A stretch of DNA of 8,928 nucleotides, taken from assembly GCA_007121175.1 (NCBI GenBank), contig SKMG01000340.1, forward strand, positions 1 through 8,928. Direction: 5' to 3'. Shown piece by piece: positions 1-6,510 of the stretch. The translations under genes were made by a program, and so were the position numbers. Each line of letters starts with the position of its first letter. Within the stretch, counting starts at the first letter, position 1. Origin of the DNA: Trueperaceae bacterium (lineage in GTDB: Bacteria; Deinococcota; Deinococci; Deinococcales; Trueperaceae). The notes beneath the pieces are model-generated. The model made no database searches and was not told the origin of the DNA. It saw nothing but the letters and a program-made list of their open reading frames with translations.

Positions 1-19
1 ACGGACGGCCGCGTCAGCA

Positions 20-2059
20 CTACACCAGCTTGCGCGGCACCCGGCGGTGCCAGTTGCGACTGAACACGCGCCGCTGGCCCTCGAACGCGTCGAGCTCGGC
101 CTCGATCACGAAGTGGGTGCTCGTGCAGGTGAGCACGGTGCGGGTACGGGTCTCGACGCACCAGGCGCCACGCCGTAGCCGGCGCTTCCACTCGGTCTCA
201 CCGCGCGCGCTGGTGACGTCGTCGGCCTGGTAGCTGTACGACTCCACCGCCTTGGTCGTGATCTCGAGATCGATATCGTCGATCCGGCGGGTGCCCTTGT
301 CCTCGATCACCTGGAGCGTCGAGAGATCGGAGTCGAGGTGACGCATCACCAGCCAGTCCTGGTGCATGGGCTCGAGCTGTACCTGACGACGCGGCTCAGC
401 AGCCTCGGGCGGCTCGAACTCAGGCGCGGGATCGGGTTCGGGCACGCTCCGCACCGGGAGCAGCAGCGCGCAGCCCTCGGTGTGCAGCGTCAGCGTCACG
501 CTCTCGGGCGGTAGCCATGCGATGGGCCAGTAGCTCGTGGAGACCGAGAGCCGCAGGCGCGACCCCGGCGCAAAGCGCTGAGCGAGCGCGTTGAGCGGCA
601 CGGACACGCGGCAGCGGCGGTTCGGCTCGAGCGGTTCGGGCCGCTCGTGACCCTCACGGTGGGTCAGGTTCAGCACACCGTAGGTGAGTCGCGTCACGGG
701 CCCGTGCGGCAGCACCTCGGAGAGCCGCACCGCGACCATCGCGACGGGCCGGTCGGAGCTCAGCTCGAGCTCGACGACTGGCAGACCGAGCACCTCGATC
801 TCGGTCTCGAGCGGCGAGCTGTCGAAGACGAGCGCGCCGCCGTCCTCCTCGCGCTGGTCGCCCGGAAGGTCGGGACCGCCCGCGTACGAGCACCACTTGC
901 CCGCGAAGAGCCCCACGGAGAGCGGCGAGTTCATCGTCAGGTCGGGGGCGTGGACGGTTTGCGGCATGACCTCTTCGGGATCGACCAGCGAGCGCGGCGA
1001 GAACCGGTAGCGGCGTGGCGCGACTCGTTCGGAGGGCCAGTGCGGCTCTCCGACCCAGCGTCCGGGGCGATGCGCATAGGAGGTGAAGGGCGTCACCGTG
1101 TCCTGCTTCCAGATCCGCAGCATCGGTTCATCCATGACGTCGTTGTCCTCGCCACGGAGCCACCGATCCCACCACCGTAGCGCCTCTTGCAAGAAGCCGA
1201 TGGCGGGTCCGGGCACGCCGAGGTGCGGGTACCTGTGACTCCATGGTCCGACGAGCCCGAGGCGGGGCACGGTGAGCCCCTCCAGTAGCCGGAAGACTGC
1301 GTTGGAGTAGCCGTCGGCCCAGCCACTCACCGCCATGACCGGGCAGCGGATGGCCGAGAAGTCCTCGCAGACCGAGCCGTGCTTCCAGTACTCGTCGCGG
1401 TGCTGGTGTCGCAGCCAGGTGTCGAGCCACAGGCCGCTGCCGGAGAGGCGCTCGAACCACATGTCGCGCCAGCGCTCCCCTACGCACTCAGGGTCGGGCG
1501 GCAGCGAGTTGTACGCGAACATCGTCGAAGCCCACGACAGGTTGTCGCCGAGCAGGCATCCGCCCATGTAGTGCACGTCGTCCGCGTAGCGGTCGTCCGT
1601 GGAGCTCAGCGTGATGATCGCCCCCAACTCCGGCGGTTGCCGTGCGGCGAGCTGCAAGGCATTGAAGCCGCCCCAGGAGATGCCGATCATGCCGACGGCG
1701 CCATCGCACCAGGGTTGGGCCGCGATCCAGCGCAGCACGGCCTCGCCGTCGGCGAGCTCCTGCTCGAGGTACTCGTCCTCCAGCACGCCGTCCGAGTCGC
1801 CGCTGCCGCGCAGATCGACGCGCACGCAAGCGTAGCCATGCCCGGCGAAGTAGCGGTGGTTCAGCGAGTCACGGCCCGCTGTCGAGTCGCGTTGGCGGTA
1901 GGGCAAGTACTCGAGGATCGCTGGGACGCCCTCGCGCTCGGCGCCTTCCGGGAGCCACAGGCGAGCGGCCAGCCGGGCGCCGTCGGGCATGGTGATCGGG
2001 ACGTGCTCGATCTCTCTCACTCGGTGCGGAAAGCTACTGAGGTGCCGCATCGCGCTCAC
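20..2059 (-). CDS. CocE/NonD family (peptidase S15-like) serine hydrolase
   Basis: This is a probable cytoplasmic alpha/beta hydrolase that cleaves an ester or amide bond. The relatives are cocaine esterase CocE, glutaryl-7-ACA acylases and X-Pro dipeptidyl peptidases. A complete triad is visible: Ser128 in GISWGG, Asp249 in GWADG and His275 in GPWSH. DLRGSGDSDG (82-91) is the usual strand-loop before the nucleophile. Residues of about 330-545 fit the PepX C-terminal jelly-roll domain. About 130 further residues follow a Pro/Glu-rich linker, giving 679 residues against roughly 570 for classical CocE; I recall this longer form as a widespread subfamily. No signal peptide is visible. The GTG start overlaps the stop of the ATP-grasp gene as GTGA; an ATG three codons downstream (2050) is the alternative start. 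It is the last gene of the three-gene operon, and the gene ends in TAG at 20-22. The family is secure, the substrate is unknown. Confidence 0.93.
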   Translation of the reverse strand: MSAMRHLSSFPHRVREIEHVPITMPDGARLAARLWLPEGAEREGVPAILEYLPYRQRDSTAGRDSLNHRYFAGHGYACVRVDLRGSGDSDGVLEDEYLEQELADGEAVLRWIAAQPWCDGAVGMIGISWGGFNALQLAARQPPELGAIITLSSTDDRYADDVHYMGGCLLGDNLSWASTMFAYNSLPPDPECVGERWRDMWFERLSGSGLWLDTWLRHQHRDEYWKHGSVCEDFSAIRCPVMAVSGWADGYSNAVFRLLEGLTVPRLGLVGPWSHRYPHLGVPGPAIGFLQEALRWWDRWLRGEDNDVMDEPMLRIWKQDTVTPFTSYAHRPGRWVGEPHWPSERVAPRRYRFSPRSLVDPEEVMPQTVHAPDLTMNSPLSVGLFAGKWCSYAGGPDLPGDQREEDGGALVFDSSPLETEIEVLGLPVVELELSSDRPVAMVAVRLSEVLPHGPVTRLTYGVLNLTHREGHERPEPLEPNRRCRVSVPLNALAQRFAPGSRLRLSVSTSYWPIAWLPPESVTLTLHTEGCALLLPVRSVPEPDPAPEFEPPEAAEPRRQVQLEPMHQDWLVMRHLDSDLSTLQVIEDKGTRRIDDIDLEITTKAVESYSYQADDVTSARGETEWKRRLRRGAWCVETRTRTVLTCTSTHFVIEAELDAFEGQRRVFSRNWHRRVPRKLV

Positions 2060-3339
2060 GCTCGCAGCTGGAGGTCGATCGCGAGCTCCTCGACGCAGCG
2101 GGCGTAAGCATCCTGCAGCGCCTCCTCGGAGTCGCCGCCGACGTAGACGTGCGCCAGCGCGTAGCTGTAGGCGTCCTGACCCGACAGCTCCGAGAGCAGC
2201 GTGCCCTCCGCGATCTTGAGGTCGACCACAGCTCCATCGACCTCACGCTCGACCCGCGCGATGGCCTCGGCGTCGGGGGCGCGGGTCACGACGGCGTCGG
2301 TGAACTGGCGCAGGTAGAACTTCGCTGCGTACGCGTACGTCCCCTGCCGCCGCGGCAGCTCAGGCCTCCGGCCGACCGCGAGATCGCTGACGATCTTCTG
2401 GTTGGGCAGGCCGTCGACCTTCGCGTACAGATCGCCGTGGGACTGCGACATGCGCGGGTTGATCTCGAGCAGCGCGAGCCGGTCTTGCGCGCGGTCGTGG
2501 AAGAACTCGATGTTGAACGCCTCGTCGCCGAAGCCGACCCGGCGCATGACCTTCGTGGCGGTCTCGATCATCCGCTCCTGGAGCTCAGCGGGCGCCTTCG
2601 ACGGGTACTGGTAGCGCGCGAAGGACGACGTCCCCGGGTAGGTGAACGCGTCGATCACCCCGTAGATCGCCACCTCGCCGCCCACCGCATAGCCCGACAC
2701 CGTATAGCGGTCGCCCGAAAGGACGCTCTCGGCGATGCAGTGGTGACCGGTCACGGCGGCCACCTCATCGGGCAAGTCCGCGTACGACAGCAGCTGGTCG
2801 AAGGAGACCCCGAACCGCTCGATGCCCTGGCGTAGCTCTGCCAGGGCGTGACCGAGGTCGTCGTCGTCCGCGACCAAGAAGCAGAGCTCGGATCCCGTCG
2901 ACTTCACCGGCTTCAGCCAGTAGGGCGGCTCGAGGTCGATGACCGGATCCTCCGCGCGCGGATCGAAGACGGTGAACGCCGGGACCTGATCGGGCACCAC
3001 CGCGCGCTGCTCGAGCCGGCTCCAGTACTTGTGCTCGCACTTGAGCACGCTCTCGAGCGTCGGACCCGGCAGCCCGTGCCTGAGACGTAGGATCGGCACC
3101 AGCGTCTGGACGGGGAAGTCCCAGAAGCCGATGATGCCGTCGGCCGAGTCGCCTGAGCCGGCGAAGCGATCGAGCTCGTCGGATGCGCGCTCGATGATGT
3201 CGGGAATCTTGCCGTGGTGGTTGCGCTTGACTTCCTCGAACCCGAGCAGCGGATGAAAGCGGTAGTCGGTCGCTCGCTCCACCCTCTCGAGTTGACGTCG
3301 GTTGAAGTCGTCGAGTGCGAGCACGAAGACGTTGGGCAT
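2056..3339 (-). CDS. ATP-grasp domain protein, probable carboxylate-amine/thiol ligase
   Basis: This 427-residue protein has an ATP-grasp core. Such enzymes usually activate a carboxylate as an acyl phosphate and join it to an amine or thiol. Visible marks are YWLKPVKSTGS (140-150, ATP-binding lysines), the CIAES strand with Glu204, and the metal-binding end FNIEFF (275-280) followed by LEINPRMSQS (291-300), with Glu278, Glu292 and Asn294 as likely magnesium ligands. Residues 1-95 look like a Rossmann-like pre-ATP-grasp domain. I do not recognise the exact subfamily. The frame stays open upstream to 3579, but the ATG at 3339 is preferred: AGGAAGG lies 6 nt before it, and the longer version would run deep into the DinB gene. 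It starts 11 nt after the dinB-like stop and shares a GTGA overlap with the downstream hydrolase gene, so the products probably act in one pathway. Confidence 0.9.
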   Translation of the reverse strand: MPNVFVLALDDFNRRQLERVERATDYRFHPLLGFEEVKRNHHGKIPDIIERASDELDRFAGSGDSADGIIGFWDFPVQTLVPILRLRHGLPGPTLESVLKCEHKYWSRLEQRAVVPDQVPAFTVFDPRAEDPVIDLEPPYWLKPVKSTGSELCFLVADDDDLGHALAELRQGIERFGVSFDQLLSYADLPDEVAAVTGHHCIAESVLSGDRYTVSGYAVGGEVAIYGVIDAFTYPGTSSFARYQYPSKAPAELQERMIETATKVMRRVGFGDEAFNIEFFHDRAQDRLALLEINPRMSQSHGDLYAKVDGLPNQKIVSDLAVGRRPELPRRQGTYAYAAKFYLRQFTDAVVTRAPDAEAIARVEREVDGAVVDLKIAEGTLLSELSGQDAYSYALAHVYVGGDSEEALQDAYARCVEELAIDLQLRA

Positions 3340-3345
3340 GAGGAT

Positions 3346-3352
3346 CCTTCCT
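3346..3352 (-). promoter_or_regulatory. Ribosome-binding site of the ATP-grasp gene
   Basis: AGGAAGG lies 6 nt upstream of the ATG at 3339 and overlaps the TAG stop of the preceding gene. This site decides the start of the ATP-grasp protein and suggests termination-reinitiation coupling with the DinB-family gene. Confidence 0.75.
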
Positions 3353-3845
3353 AGGCCGGGCCCCCGCTCTGGCGCTGCGGCCAAGCACCGAGCAAGCGAC
3401 GCACCGCGATCAGCTGCCCGACGTGATATGCGGTGTGGTCGATCGCCAGGAGAACCGTTCGTAGGTATGTCTTCCCACCGCCCCAGGGGATGGCGTCGCT
3501 GAGGTCGAGCGCGGGCCGCAGCGCGATCTCTCGCAGCCGCTCGCGGTCGCGTCGCACGGCGCTCACGCTCTCGTCCCACGCCGCTGCGCTCGGCGGCTCG
3601 GGCGATGCAGGCCAGTAGTCATGGGGCCAGGCGGGTGGCTCGTAGTCCGGGTCGTCCATGAAGCGAAGTAGGTCGGCCTGGGCGATGCGGATGTGCTCGA
3701 TGAGCTCCCACGGCGAGTGCGGGTACGATCCGGGGCGACGTCCGCGCGACTCGGCGTCCAGGCCGTCGACCGCATCATCGAACCCCAGGTGCGCCTCTTG
3801 CCAGTCCAGCGCGGACGCGATGATCGAACGCCAGCTGTCTTCCAC
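3351..3845 (-). CDS. DinB-family metal-binding four-helix protein
   Basis: This 164-residue protein is of the DinB/YfiT-like superfamily, whose members are four-helix bundles carrying a His3 metal site. The superfamily includes thiol-dependent S-transferases and isomerases and many uncharacterised enzymes. The sequence shows SPWELIEHI with His51, and DHTAYHVGQL with His137 and His141, which is the expected metal triad; length is typical. The GTG at 3845 is chosen because GGAGG stands just upstream (3850-3854). An in-frame TTG at 3890 would add 15 residues with no comparable site. It is the first gene of the operon with the ATP-grasp and CocE-type genes, separated from the former by 11 nt, and is divergent from the plus-strand gene at 4015. 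The family assignment is good. The name refers to a fold: this is not DNA polymerase IV (also called dinB). The substrate and thiol cofactor are unknown. Confidence 0.85.
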   Translation of the reverse strand: MEDSWRSIIASALDWQEAHLGFDDAVDGLDAESRGRRPGSYPHSPWELIEHIRIAQADLLRFMDDPDYEPPAWPHDYWPASPEPPSAAAWDESVSAVRRDRERLREIALRPALDLSDAIPWGGGKTYLRTVLLAIDHTAYHVGQLIAVRRLLGAWPQRQSGGPA

Positions 3846-3910
3846 GTCACCTCCGAGGGCGCCCCAAACGGTCGCTCGAGGCCTGAACAAGCGTGACCCG
3901 GACGCTTCTC

Positions 3911-3916
3911 TATAGT
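3911..3916. promoter_or_regulatory. Possible -10 element in the divergent intergenic region
   Basis: CTATAG is the only AT-leaning patch in the 169-bp region between the divergent DinB-family gene (start 3845) and the plus-strand gene (start 4015). It reads TATAGT on the plus strand and TATAGA on the minus strand, so it could serve either gene. No convincing -35 hexamer stands at 16-18 nt on either side, so this is weak. Confidence 0.2.
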
Positions 3917-3971
3917 GCAGGTGCGGGCAACGAGGCCACGTAAGGTGGAGCGCCCAGTTCGTTCACCCCGC

Positions 3972-3993
3972 CGGCGGCGCCAGCGCGCCGGCG
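3972..3993 (+). repeat. GC-rich hairpin in the leader of the plus-strand gene
   Basis: CGGCGC (3975-3980) and GCGCCG (3985-3990) form a 6-bp stem with a CAGC loop. The stem continues past one G-G mismatch with two further pairs. The same stretch carries two copies of the palindrome CGCCGGCG (3969-3976 and 3986-3993), centres 17 bp apart. It ends 9 nt before the Shine-Dalgarno sequence. It could be a leader RNA structure controlling translation, or a pair of operator half-sites. In DNA this GC-rich it could also be chance. Confidence 0.35.
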
Positions 3994-4002
3994 ATCGGAG
4001 GC

Positions 4003-4008
4003 AGGAGG
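4003..4008 (+). promoter_or_regulatory. Ribosome-binding site of the plus-strand hypothetical gene
   Basis: A perfect AGGAGG stands 6 nt before the GTG at 4015. An ATG at 4013 is followed at once by TGA (ATGTGA), so it cannot start the protein. The site fixes GTG as the start codon and supports this frame as real against the open antisense frames. Confidence 0.8.
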
Positions 4009-4014
4009 TTCGAT

Positions 4015-4533
4015 GTGAAAGACAAGCGACGAGACGACCGACCGGGCCCCGACGATGCCGCGGCCGATCCAGTGGTGCCCCGCGAAACCTTCACGTACGT
4101 CCACGGCGGCCCGGCCGCGCGGCCGCTGCCCACCGAGGAGGGACGAGAGGACCCGCGTCCTGAAGACGACGCCGATGACGCACTGCTCGACCGGACGGAC
4201 CCGCAGCTCCAGACGCCGAAGCTGCGCCCGGCGGTGCTCGGCCGGCTCGAGGGCCTCGGCCTGATCATCACCGTGCGCGACGCCGATGGCAACGTGGCGA
4301 GCGTCGACGGGACCTGGCGCCCGGGCGACGAGACCGTGAGTCTCGAGGAGCTGCAGCGGACCTACCCGCAGGCGTCCACCGTGACCTTCACCGGCACGCG
4401 GGTCGATGCCCGTGATCCGTCCACCGCCGAGGAGGTCAGCGTGGAGGTGGTCATCGAGCGCCATGCCGAGTACGAGCAGCACGACGGCCGGCCGCTGCGC
4501 ATCGTGAACTTCAGCCCCACGGAGTCGGCCTGA
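4015..4533 (+). CDS. Acidic hypothetical protein, 172 residues
   Basis: I do not recognise this protein. Residues 1-70 are rich in Asp, Glu, Arg and Pro and look disordered. Residues 71-172 look folded: LGRLEGLGLIITVRDADG, then a WRPGDETVSLEELQRTYP segment, then alternating beta-type stretches (VTFTGTRV, VSVEVVIERH, LRIVNF). It has no cysteine, no signal peptide and no membrane segment. Reality is supported by a perfect AGGAGG at 6 nt from the GTG start, GC-rich third positions and a clean stop 27 nt before the convergent Ku gene. It is the only plus-strand gene here and lies between the end-joining operon and the ATP-grasp operon; the context alone does not tie it to either. Confidence 0.8.
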   Translation: MKDKRRDDRPGPDDAAADPVVPRETFTYVHGGPAARPLPTEEGREDPRPEDDADDALLDRTDPQLQTPKLRPAVLGRLEGLGLIITVRDADGNVASVDGTWRPGDETVSLEELQRTYPQASTVTFTGTRVDARDPSTAEEVSVEVVIERHAEYEQHDGRPLRIVNFSPTESA

Positions 4534-4534
4534 C

Positions 4535-4551
4535 CAGCGGCTGACCCGCTG
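4535..4551. terminator. Small inverted repeat in the convergent gap, possible bidirectional terminator
   Basis: CAGCGG (4535-4540) and CCGCTG (4546-4551) can form a 6-bp stem with a 5-nt loop, 1 nt after the plus-strand stop and 9 nt beyond the minus-strand Ku stop. No T tract follows on either strand, so intrinsic termination is not assured. Its position between two converging genes is the main argument. Confidence 0.35.
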
Positions 4552-4560
4552 TCGGTCGAC

Positions 4561-5544
4561 TCAGGAGGCGGCGCGTATGGCGTCGACGAGCTCCTGCTTC
4601 GTCATGCGACTGCGGCCGTCGACGTCGAGCTCGCGTGCCCGCTGGTAGAGCTCCTCCTTCGTGCGTCGCTGCAAGTCCCCCGATGTCGCCTCCGCGTCGT
4701 CTGCGCCGGCGGCCGTTGCGTCCTCCTCGTCTTGATCTCGGTCGAGGCTACGCTTGAGGACCTGCATCAGGTCGATCTCCTCGGCTTGGTCCTCGTCGCG
4801 ATCAGTGTCCGTCTCCATCTCGACGACGTCTTCACCGGCCTCTCGCTTCGACTCGACGAGCTCCAACAGCCTCCGGCTGGCGCTGTCGCGTAGCAGCGAG
4901 CGGTCGAGCTCGTCGCTCGCGCGCTCGGCGATCGCTGCGCGTAGCTCATCCACCGCTCGTGCGTCCGATTCGGGTTCGGAGAGTCCGACGTCGTTCGGGC
5001 TCCTCAGTTCGTCATGGAACCTCAGGATCTGCGCCCTGAGGATGCCGTCCTCCGCCAGAATGGCCACCAAGTACTCGGTGTCGCGCATCACGAAGGTCGC
5101 GATCCCAGCGCGGCCAGCCTCCTCCATGGTGCGTGCCAGCAGTCGGTAGGCCTTGAGCCCGCCGCGATCGGGCGCCAGGAAGTAGCTGCGCTGGAAGTAG
5201 GTCGGCTCGATCTCGTCGGCGCTCACGAACCGCGAGAGGTCGATCTCCTGCGACTTCTCCGGCGCCAGGGCCTCGAGCTCCTCGTCCTCGACGGTGACGA
5301 AGCGATCCTCGCCGACCGGGTAGCCGCGCACGAGGTCGTCGCTCTCGAGCACCTTGCCGCTCTGCGGCGAGAAGTAGCGGCGCTCGAGCGGCGTGCCGTC
5401 CGCATCGACGAGCCTCAGCGAGGCCCGCGTCGAGCGAGTCGTCGGGTAGAGGCTGACCGGCAGCGACACCAGGCCGAACGCCACGGTCCCCGACCACATC
5501 GGGCGCGCCCTGGGCTGCCGAGGCGTCTCAGGCACGTCGCCCAC
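4561..5544 (-). CDS. ku: Ku-type DNA end-binding protein with acidic linker and SAP-like C-terminus
   Basis: Bacterial Ku dimerises into a ring that threads onto double-strand break ends and recruits LigD. MWSGTVAFGLVSLPVSLY (16-33) is the typical Ku opening. GYPV...DRFVTVEDEELEAL, IDLSRFVSADEI (101-112) and the YFLAP...KAYRLLARTM stretch (121-140) continue the barrel core to about residue 240. IDLMQVLKRSL (257-267) is the conserved C-terminal Ku motif. A strongly acidic linker (about 245-290) follows, then a 33-residue helix-extension-helix segment (295-327, TKEELYQRARELDV...TKQELVDAIR) that resembles SAP or Rho-N DNA-binding modules. The total of 327 residues is longer than a minimal Ku. 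The GTG start overlaps the upstream Ku gene by 17 nt; a GTG at 5535 with AGGTGG 5 nt upstream is an equally good start, three residues shorter. It is the last gene of the end-joining operon. Confidence 0.95.
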   Translation of the reverse strand: MGDVPETPRQPRARPMWSGTVAFGLVSLPVSLYPTTRSTRASLRLVDADGTPLERRYFSPQSGKVLESDDLVRGYPVGEDRFVTVEDEELEALAPEKSQEIDLSRFVSADEIEPTYFQRSYFLAPDRGGLKAYRLLARTMEEAGRAGIATFVMRDTEYLVAILAEDGILRAQILRFHDELRSPNDVGLSEPESDARAVDELRAAIAERASDELDRSLLRDSASRRLLELVESKREAGEDVVEMETDTDRDEDQAEEIDLMQVLKRSLDRDQDEEDATAAGADDAEATSGDLQRRTKEELYQRARELDVDGRSRMTKQELVDAIRAAS

Positions 5545-6304
5545 CTGCTCGCAGGCTCTCGCGCAGCGCCCGCTCCAGATCCGGCGCGGGGCGCTTGCGA
5601 CGCGGAGCCGGGCGCCGCTCGGGCTCCTCGCCCTTGCGCTTATCCTCGATGAGCTGTGTGACGCGCTCGCGATACTCGTCGCGATAGGCTTCGGGCTCGA
5701 AGGGCGCCTCGAGCATCGCCACGAGTTGCCTCGCCATGTCGAGTTGTCGATCGTCGAGCGGCTTCCCGTGCGGGCGTTCGATCTGCTCGATCGGTACCAC
5801 CTCCTCGGTGGGGCGCAGGGTGATCAGCATCGGATGACCGCGGTAGAGCCGCAGGGCTCCGACGTACGCCTTCTTCCGCATGGTCCAGTGCGCGACGCCC
5901 TCGAGCCCCTCTCGGTCGAGCGCCTCGACGAGGCCGGCGTAGCGCGCGCTATCGCCGTCCGGCCCGAGGTAGTAGGGCCGCACGTACCAGCGGTGGTCGA
6001 GCACGGCAGGCGGAACGAACTGCTCGACCGTGATGTCGCGAGAGGGTTCGGGCTCGAGCCGTGCGAGGTCCTCGGGCTCGAGCAGCACCATCTCGTCGTC
6101 GGTCACGAAACCTCGTCGGGTGGCGTCATACGGCACCACCTCGCCGGACTCGGGGTTGACGAGCGACTGGACCACCGGCTGACCCGTGGCGCGCTCGAGC
6201 AACCGGAACCGTACGGCGCGGTCCTGCACGGCGGCGTAGAGCTTGACCGGCACGCCGGCCCGACCGAGCCGGACCACGCCTTTCCACATCGCGCGTGCGG
6301 CCAT
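5528..6304 (-). CDS. ku: Ku-type DNA end-binding protein, short form with basic tail
   Basis: This is a second Ku homologue, 258 residues, close to the usual bacterial size. AMWKGVVRLGRAGVPVKLY (5-23) is the Ku opening. GFVTDDEMVLLEPEDLARLEP, ITVEQFVPPAVLD (91-103) and YYLGPDGDSARYAGLVEAL (111-129) follow the family core. The end carries a basic stretch (EERRPAPRRKRP region, about 228-239) and PDLERALRESL (241-251), the counterpart of the DLMxxLxxSL motif of the neighbouring Ku, then AGGRRA. The ATG at 6304 is preferred because the family opening sits directly after it and GAGGAG stands 8 nt upstream; the frame remains open to 6685 but would run through the zinc-finger-like gene and into ligD. 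The start overlaps the preceding stop as TGATG, which implies coupling. Low similarity to the adjacent Ku suggests an old duplication and possibly a heterodimer. Confidence 0.94.
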   Translation of the reverse strand: MAARAMWKGVVRLGRAGVPVKLYAAVQDRAVRFRLLERATGQPVVQSLVNPESGEVVPYDATRRGFVTDDEMVLLEPEDLARLEPEPSRDITVEQFVPPAVLDHRWYVRPYYLGPDGDSARYAGLVEALDREGLEGVAHWTMRKKAYVGALRLYRGHPMLITLRPTEEVVPIEQIERPHGKPLDDRQLDMARQLVAMLEAPFEPEAYRDEYRERVTQLIEDKRKGEEPERRPAPRRKRPAPDLERALRESLRAGGRRA

Positions 6305-6510
6305 CAGCGCAGCTCCTCGGCGCAACTCGGGCACAGGTTCTGCGGAGGTTCGCCGCGTTCGATGACGCACACGATGCACACGAGCTCGTCGCAGCCCTCG
6401 CAGTGGATCATCAGCTCGAGGTGGTGCAGCACCAGGCACGTCTCGCATGGCTCGTCGCCGGGTTCGAGCCACCACGGCGGGCGCGCGGCGCGCGTGCGGA
6501 GGCGCCTCAT
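6304..6510 (-). CDS. Small protein with four CxxC pairs, zinc-finger-like
   Basis: This 68-residue protein has eight cysteines at 22, 25, 37, 40, 45, 48, 60 and 63. The spacing is C-x2-C-x11-C-x2-C-x4-C-x2-C-x11-C-x2-C, nearly symmetric. The centre HCEGCDELVCIVC matches the C-x2-C-x4-C-x2-C core of cross-brace zinc folds such as FYVE, RING and B-box domains, so two zinc ions are likely. The N-terminus (MRRLRTRAARPPWW) is basic and aromatic and could touch nucleic acid. The ATG at 6510 overlaps the ligD stop as ATGA, and the stop overlaps the Ku start as TGATG; a longer open frame to 6573 is unlikely because it would lie within ligD. The Shine-Dalgarno (AAGGCGG, 7 nt) is weak, which fits coupling to ligD. 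Its place inside an end-joining operon suggests a repair accessory role; no function is assigned. Confidence 0.82.
   Translation of the reverse strand: MRRLRTRAARPPWWLEPGDEPCETCLVLHHLELMIHCEGCDELVCIVCVIERGEPPQNLCPSCAEELR

Noticed and set aside
1379..2107. Plus-strand open frame of 242 residues inside the CocE-type gene
   Set aside because: The protein is Ala/Arg/Val-rich without domains, lying opposite a gene with a complete catalytic triad.
3340..3579. In-frame N-terminal extension of the ATP-grasp gene (80 more residues)
   Set aside because: It overlaps the DinB-family gene almost fully, its residues are Arg/Ala-rich without domain character, and a good ribosome-binding site precedes the ATG at 3339.
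3910..4482. Minus-strand open frame of 190 residues opposite the plus-strand hypothetical gene
   Set aside because: It is an antisense shadow in GC-rich DNA with no ribosome-binding site or recognisable domain. The plus-strand frame has a perfect AGGAGG and a plausible fold pattern.
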